Shown in pieces: positions 1 to 7,501 of a DNA stretch of 56,166 nucleotides; position 1 is the first letter of the stretch, and the number at the start of each line of letters is the position of its first letter. Location: positions 1-56,166 of the forward strand of contig NZ_AYYU01000010.1 in NCBI RefSeq assembly GCF_001436455.1, written 5' to 3'. The position numbers and the translations under genes are program-made. Origin of the DNA: Lactobacillus jensenii DSM 20557 (GTDB lineage Bacteria; Bacillota; Bacilli; Lactobacillales; Lactobacillaceae). The notes below the pieces were generated by a model. That model ran no database searches. It was not told where the DNA came from and saw nothing but the letters and a program-made list of their open reading frames with translations.

Positions 1-114
1 CTATTTACACAAAAAATTTGACAGTTTCAATTGGTATAGCTTCACTTTACTTTTATATCATATAATCATCTATATTCTTTTTTGATATTGGTATATACGA
101 ATTATCAAAAAAGA

Positions 115-135
115 AAAAAGGCTTTACGCCTTTTT
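115..135 (-). terminator. Rho-independent terminator after the macro-domain gene
   Basis: An 8-bp perfect stem (115-122 with 128-135, GC-rich at the loop side) is followed on the minus strand by a T-rich tail. It lies 19 bases past the stop of the macro-domain gene. Bases 1-114 show nothing else that I can support. Confidence 0.75.
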
Positions 136-153
136 ATTGAATATTTAATAGTT

Positions 154-672
154 TTAAATTAATTTTGTATAAGCTTTATACTCTGAGTCTCTATAGCAAC
201 AAAAAATCACTTTAATTGCAAAGTTATGCTTTTCAAGCCATTGCTTTACAACTTCACTTGCAACACTTGCAGCCTGATCAATTGGATAGCCATATACTCC
301 AGTTGATATGCCAGAAAACGCAACTGAACGGCATTTATACTTCATAGCTAAATCTAGGCTATTTTTATAGCAAGCTTGTAATTCTTTTTTAGGTGACTGG
401 CTCAATTTAAAAACAGGCCCTACAGTATGAATTATATATTTACAAGTTGCTAAATCAAAGGAATATGTAATCTTGGCTTGTCCTGTCTCACAGCCATGTA
501 ACTTTTTACAAGCTTCAAGTAACTTGGGGCCTGCTGCTTGATGAATTGCTCCATCAACTCCTCCACCACCTAGTAAAGTTTTATTAGCTGCATTAACAAT
601 TGCATCAGATGGAAAATTAACAACACTAGCCTTTACAACAAAAAGATTCTTACTTAATTCAATTTCTTTCAT
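154..672 (-). CDS. Macro-domain ADP-ribose-binding protein (probable ADP-ribosyl hydrolase)
   Basis: A stand-alone macro domain of 172 residues, the usual length for bacterial MacroD/YmdB-like enzymes. These bind ADP-ribose and often remove it from proteins or from O-acetyl-ADP-ribose. Visible motifs are DAIVNAAN (23-30), the glycine loop GGGGVDGAIH (35-44) and GISTGVYGYP (121-130), which together form the ligand cleft. The usual GD(I/V)T near residue 15 reads KASV instead, a small departure. The start has a good AGGTGATGG site. No sirtuin, lipoate or ADP-ribosyltransferase partner is nearby, so its substrate cannot be inferred from context. It is monocistronic with its own terminator. Family assignment is secure; the exact reaction is not. 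Confidence 0.9.
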   Translation of the reverse strand: MKEIELSKNLFVVKASVVNFPSDAIVNAANKTLLGGGGVDGAIHQAAGPKLLEACKKLHGCETGQAKITYSFDLATCKYIIHTVGPVFKLSQSPKKELQACYKNSLDLAMKYKCRSVAFSGISTGVYGYPIDQAASVASEVVKQWLEKHNFAIKVIFCCYRDSEYKAYTKLI

Positions 673-703
673 TATTCCATCACCTATTTAATAATAGCAC
701 TAA

Positions 704-812
704 AAAAGCTACCCAAATGGGTAGCCTATTTTTGAAACAAAAGGAAATAATAATATAGAAAGGAGGTGATAAAAATACAGGAAACTTTCTCCATCCACAT
801 ATCTACTGTGGA
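704..812 (-). ncRNA. Candidate antisense RNA (antitoxin-like)
   Basis: On the minus strand an extended -10 (TGGTATAAT, TATAAT at 820-825) would start a transcript near 812. The transcript would carry a CCACA/TGTGG hairpin, then a sequence complementary to the strong Shine-Dalgarno at 760-770. It ends at a hairpin of GCTACCC (708-714) paired with GGGTAGC (719-725), followed by six T residues on the minus strand. Promoter, antisense core and terminator are thus all present in about 110 nt, the layout of a type I antitoxin RNA. The -35 is poor. This is read from sequence only; no known RNA family was recognised. Confidence 0.4.
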
Positions 813-870
813 CAAGTTTATTATACCAATTAATGATAAAAAGTGCTTAAAAAAGCACTCGTGCTTTTAA
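766..870 (+). pseudogene. Probable decayed holin-like type I toxin
   Basis: A near-perfect ribosome binding site (AAAGGAGGTGAT, 759-770) is followed at normal spacing by ATA (775-777) where ATG would be expected. The open frame then reads QETFSIHIS (residues 2-10 from ATA), and IINDKK-like residues occur a little further on. Small holin-like toxins of lactobacilli typically have an E-T-(L/F)-S-(I/L) start, a hydrophobic middle and a basic NDKK-type end. The start is lost and the hydrophobic middle is degraded, so I read this as a remnant. A hairpin (851-868) ends the locus. The only in-frame canonical start is GTG at 766, which lies inside the ribosome binding site. The family link is by eye and uncertain. 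Confidence 0.35.
851..868 (+). terminator. Hairpin ending the toxin-like locus
   Basis: AAAAGCA (851-857) pairs with TGCTTTT (862-868) around a short loop, with a T-rich end on the plus strand. It overlaps the stop of the toxin-like frame. The stem is short, so efficiency is uncertain. Confidence 0.5.
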
Positions 871-987
871 TTTAATTTAAATGTAAATTTATTACTTTGA
901 ATAAATAAATACTAGTTTTCTCCTAAATTATATTCTATAATTATGATTATTTAATTAAAATATTAATTTTAGAGAAGAGGAAGTATA

Positions 988-1605
988 ATGAAATCACTCA
1001 ATTTATGTTTAGACGATGTATTTGTAAAAATAATGGAAGACGACACCTTCAGCATCAGATTTCATAATTGCCGACCTGAAGATTTTGAAATTACCCCTGG
1101 CGAAAATACTACTATTAAGCAAATTTATTCTAGCCATAACTTATTTATTAAAAAGAAATACTTCTCTTTATCTTTTAAATCTAAAGATGAAACAACTTCA
1201 ATTATCGAATTGCGTTTACCATCACTTGAACATTTAAACAGTACCTGTGATTCTGGTGGAATCAGTCTTCGCAACTTAACGATAAATACTATTGATATAC
1301 AAGTTGACAGTGGCTTAGTTTACCTTAATGACATTCACTCTGAAAAAGCATCTATCACCTGTGACTCTGGCACTGTAAATGCCAATAAGTTAATTGTTTC
1401 AGATTGTTGCGATATCGATGTTGATTCTGGAACCTTATTTATCAAAAATTCATTAACTAATCTTTGCGGTTACGATATTAAGTGTGAAACTGGTATCTCC
1501 AAATTATTTGGATCAGTTAAAATTCGTGGAGATAAGCGTCTCTTTAAAGCTGGTGTTCCGATGTATCGTCTTAGAAATGATACGGGCCTTTGTACAATCG
1601 AATAA
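988..1605 (+). CDS. DUF4097-type beta-helix repeat protein
   Basis: A 205-residue protein whose middle is a regular beta-strand repeat. The tetrapeptide-like unit (C/V)DSG recurs at residues 87-90, 106-109, 125-128 and 145-148, a period of 19-20 residues, as expected for the right-handed beta-helix of DUF4097 (putative adhesin/LiaG-like) proteins. The usual family member carries an N-terminal membrane segment or leader; this one has none, so it is probably cytoplasmic. The start is supported by GAGGAAG upstream. It stands alone between noncoding stretches and is followed by a terminator. Function unknown; family assignment is moderate to good. Confidence 0.7.
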   Translation: MKSLNLCLDDVFVKIMEDDTFSIRFHNCRPEDFEITPGENTTIKQIYSSHNLFIKKKYFSLSFKSKDETTSIIELRLPSLEHLNSTCDSGGISLRNLTINTIDIQVDSGLVYLNDIHSEKASITCDSGTVNANKLIVSDCCDIDVDSGTLFIKNSLTNLCGYDIKCETGISKLFGSVKIRGDKRLFKAGVPMYRLRNDTGLCTIE

Positions 1606-1610
1606 AAGAA

Positions 1611-1639
1611 AAATAGCCAGAATAAACTTCTGGCTATTT
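1611..1639 (+). terminator. Terminator after the DUF4097 gene
   Basis: A perfect 10-bp stem (1611-1620 with 1630-1639) with a 9-nt loop, A-rich on one side and T-rich on the other, so it could work in both directions. It begins 6 bases after the stop codon. Confidence 0.75.
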
Positions 1640-1960
1640 CTATAGGGTTTATATATAGGGGTTGGAAGAATTTATCTTCCGCTTTCTAAGAATGAAAATA
1701 ATCATCTGATAGCAAAACAAATAAAGTGGGAGTTTCATTTATCTTACTTGTGGGAGTATTCAGAATAATTATTTTCGCATTTTGCAGCATTGCTGCATGG
1801 TCTACTGAAGTAACAGTAGAAATAAAGGTTCTAAGCTAAATTACTAAAATAAATCTAGGGGGTTGTTTTAATGAGGGTGATTTATTTTAGTAAACAACTT
1901 AGCTCAAAAGGATTGTTATAAACTGTTGCTAGAACACACCACCTCCTTAAATAATAACGT
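1640..1960. other. Structured intergenic region with anti-Shine-Dalgarno and long hairpin
   Basis: No ordinary gene is visible, but structure is dense. Two perfect 15-bp arms (1841-1855 and 1879-1893) extend outward after a small bulge to AGCTAA/TTAGCT. The loop contains GGGGG and an ATG (1871) that opens a 16-codon frame to 1921. CCACCTCCTT at 1939-1948 is a strong ribosome binding site on the minus strand with no proper frame behind it. On the plus strand an extended -10 (TGTTATAAA, 1915-1922... TATAAA 1917-1922) would transcribe across it. Smaller palindromes lie near 1670-1690, 1781-1796 and 1802-1819. The arrangement mirrors the toxin/antisense locus at 704-870. Confidence 0.45.
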
Positions 1961-2642
1961 TTTGTTTTATAACTCAATTAAAAATAAACTCATCAAAATC
2001 AAGTACTCAATTTTAAGGCGAAAAACACAACCTAAAAGTTACATAAACTTTACTATATATCTATATGTTATATATTTCACAATTCACTAAACATAATAAT
2101 CCAAATTTTAACACTAAAAGCTTATTGCTTAGTATTATTAAGCAATCAATATAATATCAGTTAATCGCGAATTTTCAAGGTCTATAGGTATACTTTTTTG
2201 AAAATATTTTCATTAATTAAGTCAGTTAATTAATTAGTATTTTTTCATAAATAAATCTCATTTGTGATTTATTCACTATGTTAAAAAAAAAAAAAAAATA
2301 GCGTACTTTATCAATCTTTTTTTCATTAGATAATTGCTATCTTTCGTGATGTTTTTGTACTTTTTTATAAAGAATGTCTATTTTTTTATCTTACAAGTCC
2401 TATTCATGCTATTTTTATAGCCATTTGATACATCTAACTGTGTTTATTATGTTTAGTAAAACGCTGATTGATAATAATATAAAACTTCAATATAAAAAAT
2501 ATTTTTCAGATTCTTTAATAGTTAGTTTCAATTAATATTTTTCAGATATAAAAAATGATTTCTAAAGAGCCTGATGTTTCTTTATATTACTTTAATCATT
2601 AATTTCATATATTTATCAAATTTAAAATCACATCGAAATAAA
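1961..2642. other. AT-rich stretch without recognisable genes
   Basis: About 680 bases with no credible coding frame in either direction. It contains a perfect 9-bp inverted repeat around GTCAG (2212-2220 and 2226-2234), a run of sixteen A residues (2283-2298), and a 14-base direct repeat (2498-2511 and 2534-2547). A TTGCTTA/TAAGCAA inverted repeat lies near 2136-2155. I see no promoter-gene pair to explain it. Confidence 0.6.
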
Positions 2643-2687
2643 AGCGCTGATAGATCGAAGTTTTACAAAACTTTGATTATCAACGCT
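2643..2687 (-). terminator. Long hairpin, probably the terminator of the former msm operon
   Basis: AGCG at 2643 pairs with CGCT ending at 2687, and the stem continues inward for about 20 bp with a few mismatches to a tight AC loop. On the minus strand it is followed by a TTTTATTT tail. It lies downstream of the msmK remnant and is the natural end of that operon. Confidence 0.6.
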
Positions 2688-2813
2688 ATTTTATTAATAC
2701 TTTTTCTAAACTAGTTTAAGTTCTTAGGAACTGCTTCTGTTCCTACTAAAATAATTTCCACAATAAAGCATTCCGATAGCTGTCACACTTTCACTAGTGC
2801 GTTTCACTTAACT

Positions 2814-3122
2814 CTAGTCAATTGTTAATTCTGTTTCTGCATCGAAGAAATGAGCTTTATTCATTTCAAAACCCATTTGAATCTTGCTACCAGGCTTTGT
2901 AAAGTCACGTGCATCAACGCGAGAAACTAACTCGCTTTCACCTACTTTAGTGTAAAGCTGAGTTTCTGAGCCTAATAATTCAGACACGGTTACGGTAGCA
3001 TTTACCACCGTTTCAGGAAATGCCTGTAAGAAAACTTCTTCAGTATGAACATCTTCAGGACGAATACCAAAGATAATTTCTTTGTTGTCATAGCCTTTTT
3101 CTTTCTTCCGTTTTGTTAACGG
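2814..3122 (-). pseudogene. msmK: 3' remnant of msmK (sugar ABC transporter ATPase)
   Basis: About 100 codons from the C-terminus of an MsmK/UgpC-type ATPase of multiple-sugar ABC importers, a family of about 365 residues. The part left is the regulatory OB/TOBE region, including FGIRPEDVH and the end ETELTID. The ATP-binding half (Walker A, signature, Walker B) is absent. The frame is open leftward from an in-frame stop at 3123-3125 and has no start codon with a ribosome binding site. Upstream lies the promoter and operator region of a sugar operon, so the remnant appears fused to it by an internal deletion. A further 27-codon frame (2724-2807, same strand) follows the stop but has no ribosome binding site and was not recognised. 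Confidence 0.85.
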
Positions 3123-3226
3123 TTACATAGTAATACTATGCTCATTTTTTGTAAACACTTACATCAATATATACTGATAATTTAACCTATTCAACTCTTT
3201 GGCATATAACGCTTTGTAACGTTTAC
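3114..3226 (-). promoter_or_regulatory. Orphan sugar-operon promoter with three LacI/CcpA-type operators
   Basis: On the minus strand TTGAAT (3189-3194) and TATATT (3166-3171) are 17 bases apart. Three operator-like palindromes surround them: TGTAACGTTTAC (3215-3226, upstream), TGTAAACACTTACA (3150-3163, at the start site) and TGTTAACGGTTACA (3114-3127, in the leader). They fit LacI-family or cre consensus. The region sits just downstream of the LacI-family gene, as expected for the promoter of its target operon, but it now leads only into the msmK fragment. Confidence 0.65.
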
Positions 3227-3278
3227 CTAAAAATGCAGTATAAATAAAAATTTTTCTTAAATTGTTTACTTAAACAAA

Positions 3279-3304
3279 AAAGCCTTGGAATTAATCCAAG
3301 ACTT
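3279..3304 (-). terminator. Terminator after the LacI-family gene
   Basis: AAGTCTTGGA pairs with TCCAAGGCTT on the minus strand around a 5-nt loop, followed by TTTTTTG. It lies about 18 bases past the stop of the regulator. Confidence 0.8.
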
Positions 3305-3321
3305 CTTACAAAGTAAAGTTT

Positions 3322-4272
3322 TTAATTATTTATCAATTTGACTGGTAAAATATATTTCTTTTCAATATTATCTCGATAATTTTCAATTTGACTTAAACAA
3401 AGTTTTACTAATAAGTTAGCTAGTTCTTCTGTAGGCTGTCTAACTGTAATCAATTCAGGAAATAAATGACTTATAAATTCAGTTCCGTCAAATCCTGTAA
3501 TAATTGGCTGATAGTTAATTAGCTTTGCTTGCTCTCTAACAAATAAGGCTGTTATATCATCAGTTGTACATATAGCATCATATTTTTTATCTTTTATTAA
3601 TCCATCAATTTGAATTTTTCTAGTGATTTCTGAACTTTCGAAATCTGTGTAGGCAGTTTTAATTTCTAAATCGTGATAATTAAAAACCCTCATCATTCCT
3701 TTAATTCGATCAGTAATTGGGAAATAGTCTTGCCGATTCCCAGATAGAATTAGAATTTTTTTACACTTTTTCGCTACTACAGCTTTAGCAATTTTAAAGC
3801 CACCATCCAAATTATTGCACGATATAAGTGGAATATTAGGGCCCAAATTTCGATCAAAAGTTACAATTGGAATTCCAGGGTAATTTACTTTATTCGCTTT
3901 TAAAGGAGAACTATTAATTATTCCCCTTATTTGGCCATCAAAAATTAAAGAGATATAATCTTCCAACTTATGATTTTCATCATTATCAATAAATAATGTG
4001 AAATTATATCCTTTCTTTTTTAAGTTTATCTCTAAATAAGTAAATAATTCCGAAAACAATGGATTTTTTATTGATGGGAAAATTATTCCGATTGCTTTTG
4101 TATTCGATAATTTACGTAACTCTTTTTTGGGGTGATATCTTAACTTAGAAATTGCATTTTCAATCTTTTCTGCAGTAGTTGCTGCCACATAGCCATTTTG
4201 ATTAATGAATCTAGATACTGTTGCAATTGAAACACCTGCTTCACGAGCAACATCTTTAATATTGGCATTCAT
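3322..4272 (-). CDS. LacI-family transcriptional regulator of sucrose/oligosaccharide use (MsmR-like)
   Basis: A 316-residue LacI/GalR protein. The N-terminal helix-turn-helix is clear (IKDVAREAGVSIATVSRFIN, residues 5-24) with the hinge helix at about 45-58. It is followed by a periplasmic-binding-protein-like effector domain from about residue 60, with AIGIIFPSIKNP and FDRN typical of the fold. The start has a strong GGGAGG site. It is divergent from sucrose phosphorylase and lies beside the promoter of a deleted sugar ABC operon. I infer that it controls both, probably with sucrose or a related sugar as effector. The effector itself cannot be read from sequence. Confidence 0.9.
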   Translation of the reverse strand: MNANIKDVAREAGVSIATVSRFINQNGYVAATTAEKIENAISKLRYHPKKELRKLSNTKAIGIIFPSIKNPLFSELFTYLEINLKKKGYNFTLFIDNDENHKLEDYISLIFDGQIRGIINSSPLKANKVNYPGIPIVTFDRNLGPNIPLISCNNLDGGFKIAKAVVAKKCKKILILSGNRQDYFPITDRIKGMMRVFNYHDLEIKTAYTDFESSEITRKIQIDGLIKDKKYDAICTTDDITALFVREQAKLINYQPIITGFDGTEFISHLFPELITVRQPTEELANLLVKLCLSQIENYRDNIEKKYILPVKLINN

Positions 4273-4353
4273 AAAAAATCTTACCTCCCTACTTTGTTAA
4301 TTAAGAAATGTAATTTGTGTAAAAATATGTAAATTCTTTTATATGTATCACCT

Positions 4354-4396
4354 ATTGTATACAATCGTTATATAAAATCAACTGAAAGCGCTATGA
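4354..4396. promoter_or_regulatory. Operator palindrome and cre site in the lacI-gtfA intergenic region
   Basis: A perfect 12-bp palindrome, ATTGTATACAAT (4354-4365), is followed by TATAAA (4371-4376), a likely -10 for gtfA. A near-consensus CcpA site, TGAAAGCGCTATGA (4383-4396, one mismatch), lies just downstream, directly before the AAGGAG ribosome binding site. The -35 is poor. A site at this position would let CcpA block transcription when glucose is available. Confidence 0.55.
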
Positions 4397-4412
4397 CAAG
4401 GAGTAAATAGTT

Positions 4413-5858
4413 ATGAAATTACAAAACAAAGTAATGTTAATTACCTACCCTGATAGTATGGGTCATAACCTTAAGGACCTAAACTACGTTTTAGAAAATT
4501 ATTTAAAGGGTGCTGTTGGTGGTTTACATATCTTGCCATTTTTCCCATCAGCTGGAGACCGTGGCTTTTCACCAATGACTTACGACAAAGTCGATGAAAA
4601 ATTCGGTGACTGGAGTGATATTGAAGCATTATCAAGCAAGTACTACACTATGTTTGACTTCATGATCAACCACTTATCAAAGCACTCTGAATACTACAAG
4701 GACTTTGTTAAGAACAAGGATAAGAGTAAGTACAAGGACCTCTACCTTAACTGGGACAAGTTTTGGCCAGAAAACCGTCCAACTCAAGCAGATGTAGACT
4801 TAATCTACAAGCGTAAGGACCGTGCACCATACCAAACTATCGAATTTGCGGATGGCACTAAGACTAATATCTGGAACACTTTTGGTGAAGACCAACTTGA
4901 CTTAGATATTAGAACTGAAACTACTAAGAAGTTCGTTAAAGACAACTTAGTTAACTTAGCAAATCACGGTGCAAGTTTAATCAGATTAGATGCATTTGCA
5001 TACGCTGTTAAGAAGCTTGATAGCAATGACTTCTTCGTTGAACCAGAAATTTGGGACTTATTAAAAGAAGCTAATGATGACTTAAAGGGTACTGATGCTC
5101 AACTTCTTCCAGAAATTCACGAACACTACAAGTATCCATTCAAGGTTAGTGAACACGGATACTTTGTTTACGACTTTGCTTTACCAATGGTATTACTTTA
5201 CTCACTTTACAATGGTAAATCTAAGCGTCTTGCTGATTGGTTACGTAAGAGCCCAATGAAGCAATTCACTACTTTGGATACTCACGATGGTTTGGGTGTT
5301 GTTGATGCTAAGGACATTTTAGCTGATGACGAAATTGATATGACCACTAACGAATTATACAAGGTTGGTGCTAATGTTAAGCGTAAGTACTCTTCAGCTG
5401 AATACCACAACCTTGACATTTACCAAATCAACACTACTTACTACTCAGCTTTAGGTGACGATGACAAGAAGTACTTCATTTCACGTCTTGTTCAAGTCTT
5501 TGCACCTGGTATTCCACAAGTTTACTACGTTGGTTTACTTGCAGGTCAAAACGACTTGAAGTTACTTGAAGAAACTAAGGAAGGTAGAAACATCAACCGT
5601 CACTACTACGAAGTTGATGAAGTAGCTGAAGAAGTTAAACGTCCTGTAGTTGCCAAGTTACTTAACTTGTTACGCTTCAGAAATGAAGAAGAAGCTTTCG
5701 ATCTAGAAGGTAGCATCGATATTACTACTCCTAGTGAAAGCCAAATTCAAATTATTCGTGAAAACAAGGCTAAGACTAGAAAAGCTGTGTTAAACCTTGA
5801 CTTAGAAAGTCTTGAATACAGCGTTGAAGTCAACGGTAAAACTGTTGATTTCAACTAA
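4413..5858 (+). CDS. gtfA: Sucrose phosphorylase
   Basis: A GH13 subfamily 18 enzyme of 481 residues (the family is about 480-500). It splits sucrose with phosphate into glucose 1-phosphate and fructose in the cytoplasm, saving ATP. The catalytic set is visible: nucleophile D193 in LIRLDAFAY, acid/base E234 in LLPEIHEHY, and the stabilising H291-D292 in LDTHDG. The start has AAGGAG with good spacing. It is divergent from the LacI-type regulator and has a cre site in its leader, so control by sugar and by CcpA is likely. It normally works with the MsmEFGK importer, of which only a 3' scrap of msmK remains here, so sucrose must enter by another route if the enzyme is used. Confidence 0.95.
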   Translation: MKLQNKVMLITYPDSMGHNLKDLNYVLENYLKGAVGGLHILPFFPSAGDRGFSPMTYDKVDEKFGDWSDIEALSSKYYTMFDFMINHLSKHSEYYKDFVKNKDKSKYKDLYLNWDKFWPENRPTQADVDLIYKRKDRAPYQTIEFADGTKTNIWNTFGEDQLDLDIRTETTKKFVKDNLVNLANHGASLIRLDAFAYAVKKLDSNDFFVEPEIWDLLKEANDDLKGTDAQLLPEIHEHYKYPFKVSEHGYFVYDFALPMVLLYSLYNGKSKRLADWLRKSPMKQFTTLDTHDGLGVVDAKDILADDEIDMTTNELYKVGANVKRKYSSAEYHNLDIYQINTTYYSALGDDDKKYFISRLVQVFAPGIPQVYYVGLLAGQNDLKLLEETKEGRNINRHYYEVDEVAEEVKRPVVAKLLNLLRFRNEEEAFDLEGSIDITTPSESQIQIIRENKAKTRKAVLNLDLESLEYSVEVNGKTVDFN

Positions 5859-5925
5859 TCTCTTTTCACATTAATTATTCTAACTGTTTAATTATTTTCC
5901 TATTTCCAATTTTTATAACTCAATT

Positions 5926-5953
5926 AAAAAAGCAGTCGAATGACTGCTTTTTT
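5926..5953. terminator. Bidirectional terminator between gtfA and arcD2
   Basis: AAAAAAGCAGTC and GACTGCTTTTTT form a perfect 12-bp arm pair around GAAT. It serves gtfA from the left and the second arginine/ornithine antiporter from the right. Confidence 0.9.
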
Positions 5954-5954
5954 C

Positions 5955-7382
5955 TTATCCACTAATTTTTATTACACCAACAATTACTAAATATATTGCC
6001 AATACACCTAATAAAAGTAAGAATATCATAACTAACTTTTCAGGAAGCGAAATTGCTTTTTTATAATATTTTCTAGCTTTGTAATACAAGTAAAAGCCAG
6101 GAATAAAACTAACTGCGACCAATAAAACTTGTTGCCAACCAGCTAAGATCATACAACATAATTGGAAAACTGCTCCTAATAAGCCAATTAATAATTGTCC
6201 CCAATTATTTTCTTTTCGACTTAATTTTATCTGATAAATGCAGACGAATAAGTAAGTAAATAAACTAGCTGCAACACATAATGAATAAGCAAATTCATAA
6301 GCCTGCTTAGTAAATAAGAGTGAAAACAAAAAGATACTTTGCAAGCTTGCAGTTAAAATTAGTGAATCTTTTGGTGCACCCTTTTTATTTGTTTTACCCC
6401 AAAATGGTGGCAAAACTTTATCCCTTGCTAGGAGCATAGTAGATTCTGCAGGCAAAAGTGTCCATGAAAGCCATGAAATAAACGTAGAAACAATTAAGCC
6501 AATATTAATAATAATTGCTCCTGGCCAACCAATAATTTTAGTTAAAATTGCTCCTAAAGCTGGTTGCCCTACTTTTGCTAGTTGAGCTTGTGTCATAACT
6601 CCATAAGGTAAGATAGAAATTAAAACATAGACTAAAAACAGTAAAATGAAGGCAACTATTGAGGCATATTCAGCTTCTTTTCTTGTTTTAGCCCGGTGTG
6701 CCATCACACTGGCCCCTTCAATTCCAATAAATACCCAAATCATAGTTAATAAAGAAGATCTAATTTGGGTCCATAAATTTCCAGCTTTAAAACTATTATT
6801 CAAATTATCAACAGCATTTCCCCAGAAATTGGCAGTAAACAGTCCTGCTTTAAAAGAAATTGTTACAAAAATCAGAAATAAAATTAAAGGACAGACTTTA
6901 AAAAAGGTCCCGATAGTGTTTATAAACGTGGCATTTTCTACACCTTCATTAACAAGATAAGTTAATACCCAGCCTACAACAATCGCAAATAAAATAGCCA
7001 CAATAGTTTGACCATTCCCAAAAATCGGAAAAAAAGTTCCTAATGCACTCATCATCATCGTGGCAATTGCAATATTACCTAACCAATCAGATAGCCAATA
7101 AGTCCAACCAGCAATAAATTCAGCTAGCGGTCCTAAAGCTTCATGAGCGTAGCTAAAAACACCTGATTCCAATTCTGGTCTTTTCTGAGATAAATTATTT
7201 AATGATAAAACTAAGAATAAAATTCCTAATCCGACAAATAACCAAGCAAGTAATGCTGGGCCTGGTGCGGCAGCTGTACTAATATCTGTAGTAATTCCAA
7301 AAATTCCAGCCCCAATACATGAGCTTACGATTAATGCAACTAGCTCTAATTTTCCAATTGCTCTTTTTTTAATTGTTCTCAC
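5955..7382 (-). CDS. arcD2: Arginine/ornithine antiporter-like APC permease, second copy
   Basis: A 475-residue, about 12-helix permease of the basic amino acid/polyamine antiporter branch of the APC superfamily. The first helix carries the substrate-binding CIGAGIFGIT. It is closely similar to its upstream neighbour along the whole length, so the two arose by tandem duplication. It is separated from that neighbour by a strong terminator and has its own promoter. The longest frame starts at GTG 7382, which overlaps the AGGTGAG ribosome binding site. By alignment with the paralogue, translation may instead begin at ATT a few codons in (7370). The exact substrate is uncertain: arginine/ornithine exchange is inferred from the arc genes. 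Confidence 0.85.
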   Translation of the reverse strand: MRTIKKRAIGKLELVALIVSSCIGAGIFGITTDISTAAAPGPALLAWLFVGLGILFLVLSLNNLSQKRPELESGVFSYAHEALGPLAEFIAGWTYWLSDWLGNIAIATMMMSALGTFFPIFGNGQTIVAILFAIVVGWVLTYLVNEGVENATFINTIGTFFKVCPLILFLIFVTISFKAGLFTANFWGNAVDNLNNSFKAGNLWTQIRSSLLTMIWVFIGIEGASVMAHRAKTRKEAEYASIVAFILLFLVYVLISILPYGVMTQAQLAKVGQPALGAILTKIIGWPGAIIINIGLIVSTFISWLSWTLLPAESTMLLARDKVLPPFWGKTNKKGAPKDSLILTASLQSIFLFSLLFTKQAYEFAYSLCVAASLFTYLFVCIYQIKLSRKENNWGQLLIGLLGAVFQLCCMILAGWQQVLLVAVSFIPGFYLYYKARKYYKKAISLPEKLVMIFLLLLGVLAIYLVIVGVIKISG

Positions 7383-7417
7383 CTATTCTGAAAAATAATA
7401 AAATAATTAATCATTTT

Positions 7418-7446
7418 ATCATACTAAGCTATTATTTGTCTAACAA
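7418..7446 (-). promoter_or_regulatory. Promoter of the second arcD copy
   Basis: TTGTTA (7441-7446) and TATGAT (7418-7423) on the minus strand with a 17-base spacer. It lies immediately after the terminator of the first copy. Confidence 0.5.
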
Positions 7447-7482
7447 AAAAAGAAAGTCCTGTTTTAGGACTTTCTTTTTTTT
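7445..7482 (-). terminator. Terminator after the first arcD copy
   Basis: A perfect hairpin, AAAGAAAGTCCT with AGGACTTTCTTT, flanked by A and T runs. It ends the arcBCAD transcript. Confidence 0.9.
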
Positions 7483-7501
7483 CATCTAATTATTTTTCTA
7501 A

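Noticed and set aside
1-114. End of a gene on the minus strand at position 1
   Set aside because: The frame ending at bases 1-3 has another stop within 20 codons and no start, so it is probably chance.
1871-1921. A 16-codon frame (MRVIYFSKQL...) starting in the hairpin loop
   Set aside because: Not called as a gene. It has a GGGGG stretch upstream but is tiny, and its sequence is also the hairpin arm, so coding cannot be told from structure.
2724-2807. A 27-codon frame directly after the msmK remnant
   Set aside because: It begins with GTG but has no ribosome binding site and no recognisable homology; probably chance or a scrap of a lost gene.
6646-6960. Open frames opposite real genes, such as 6646-6960, 28359-28808 and 29974-30300
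   Set aside because: All lie antisense to well-supported genes and lack ribosome binding sites or known domains.
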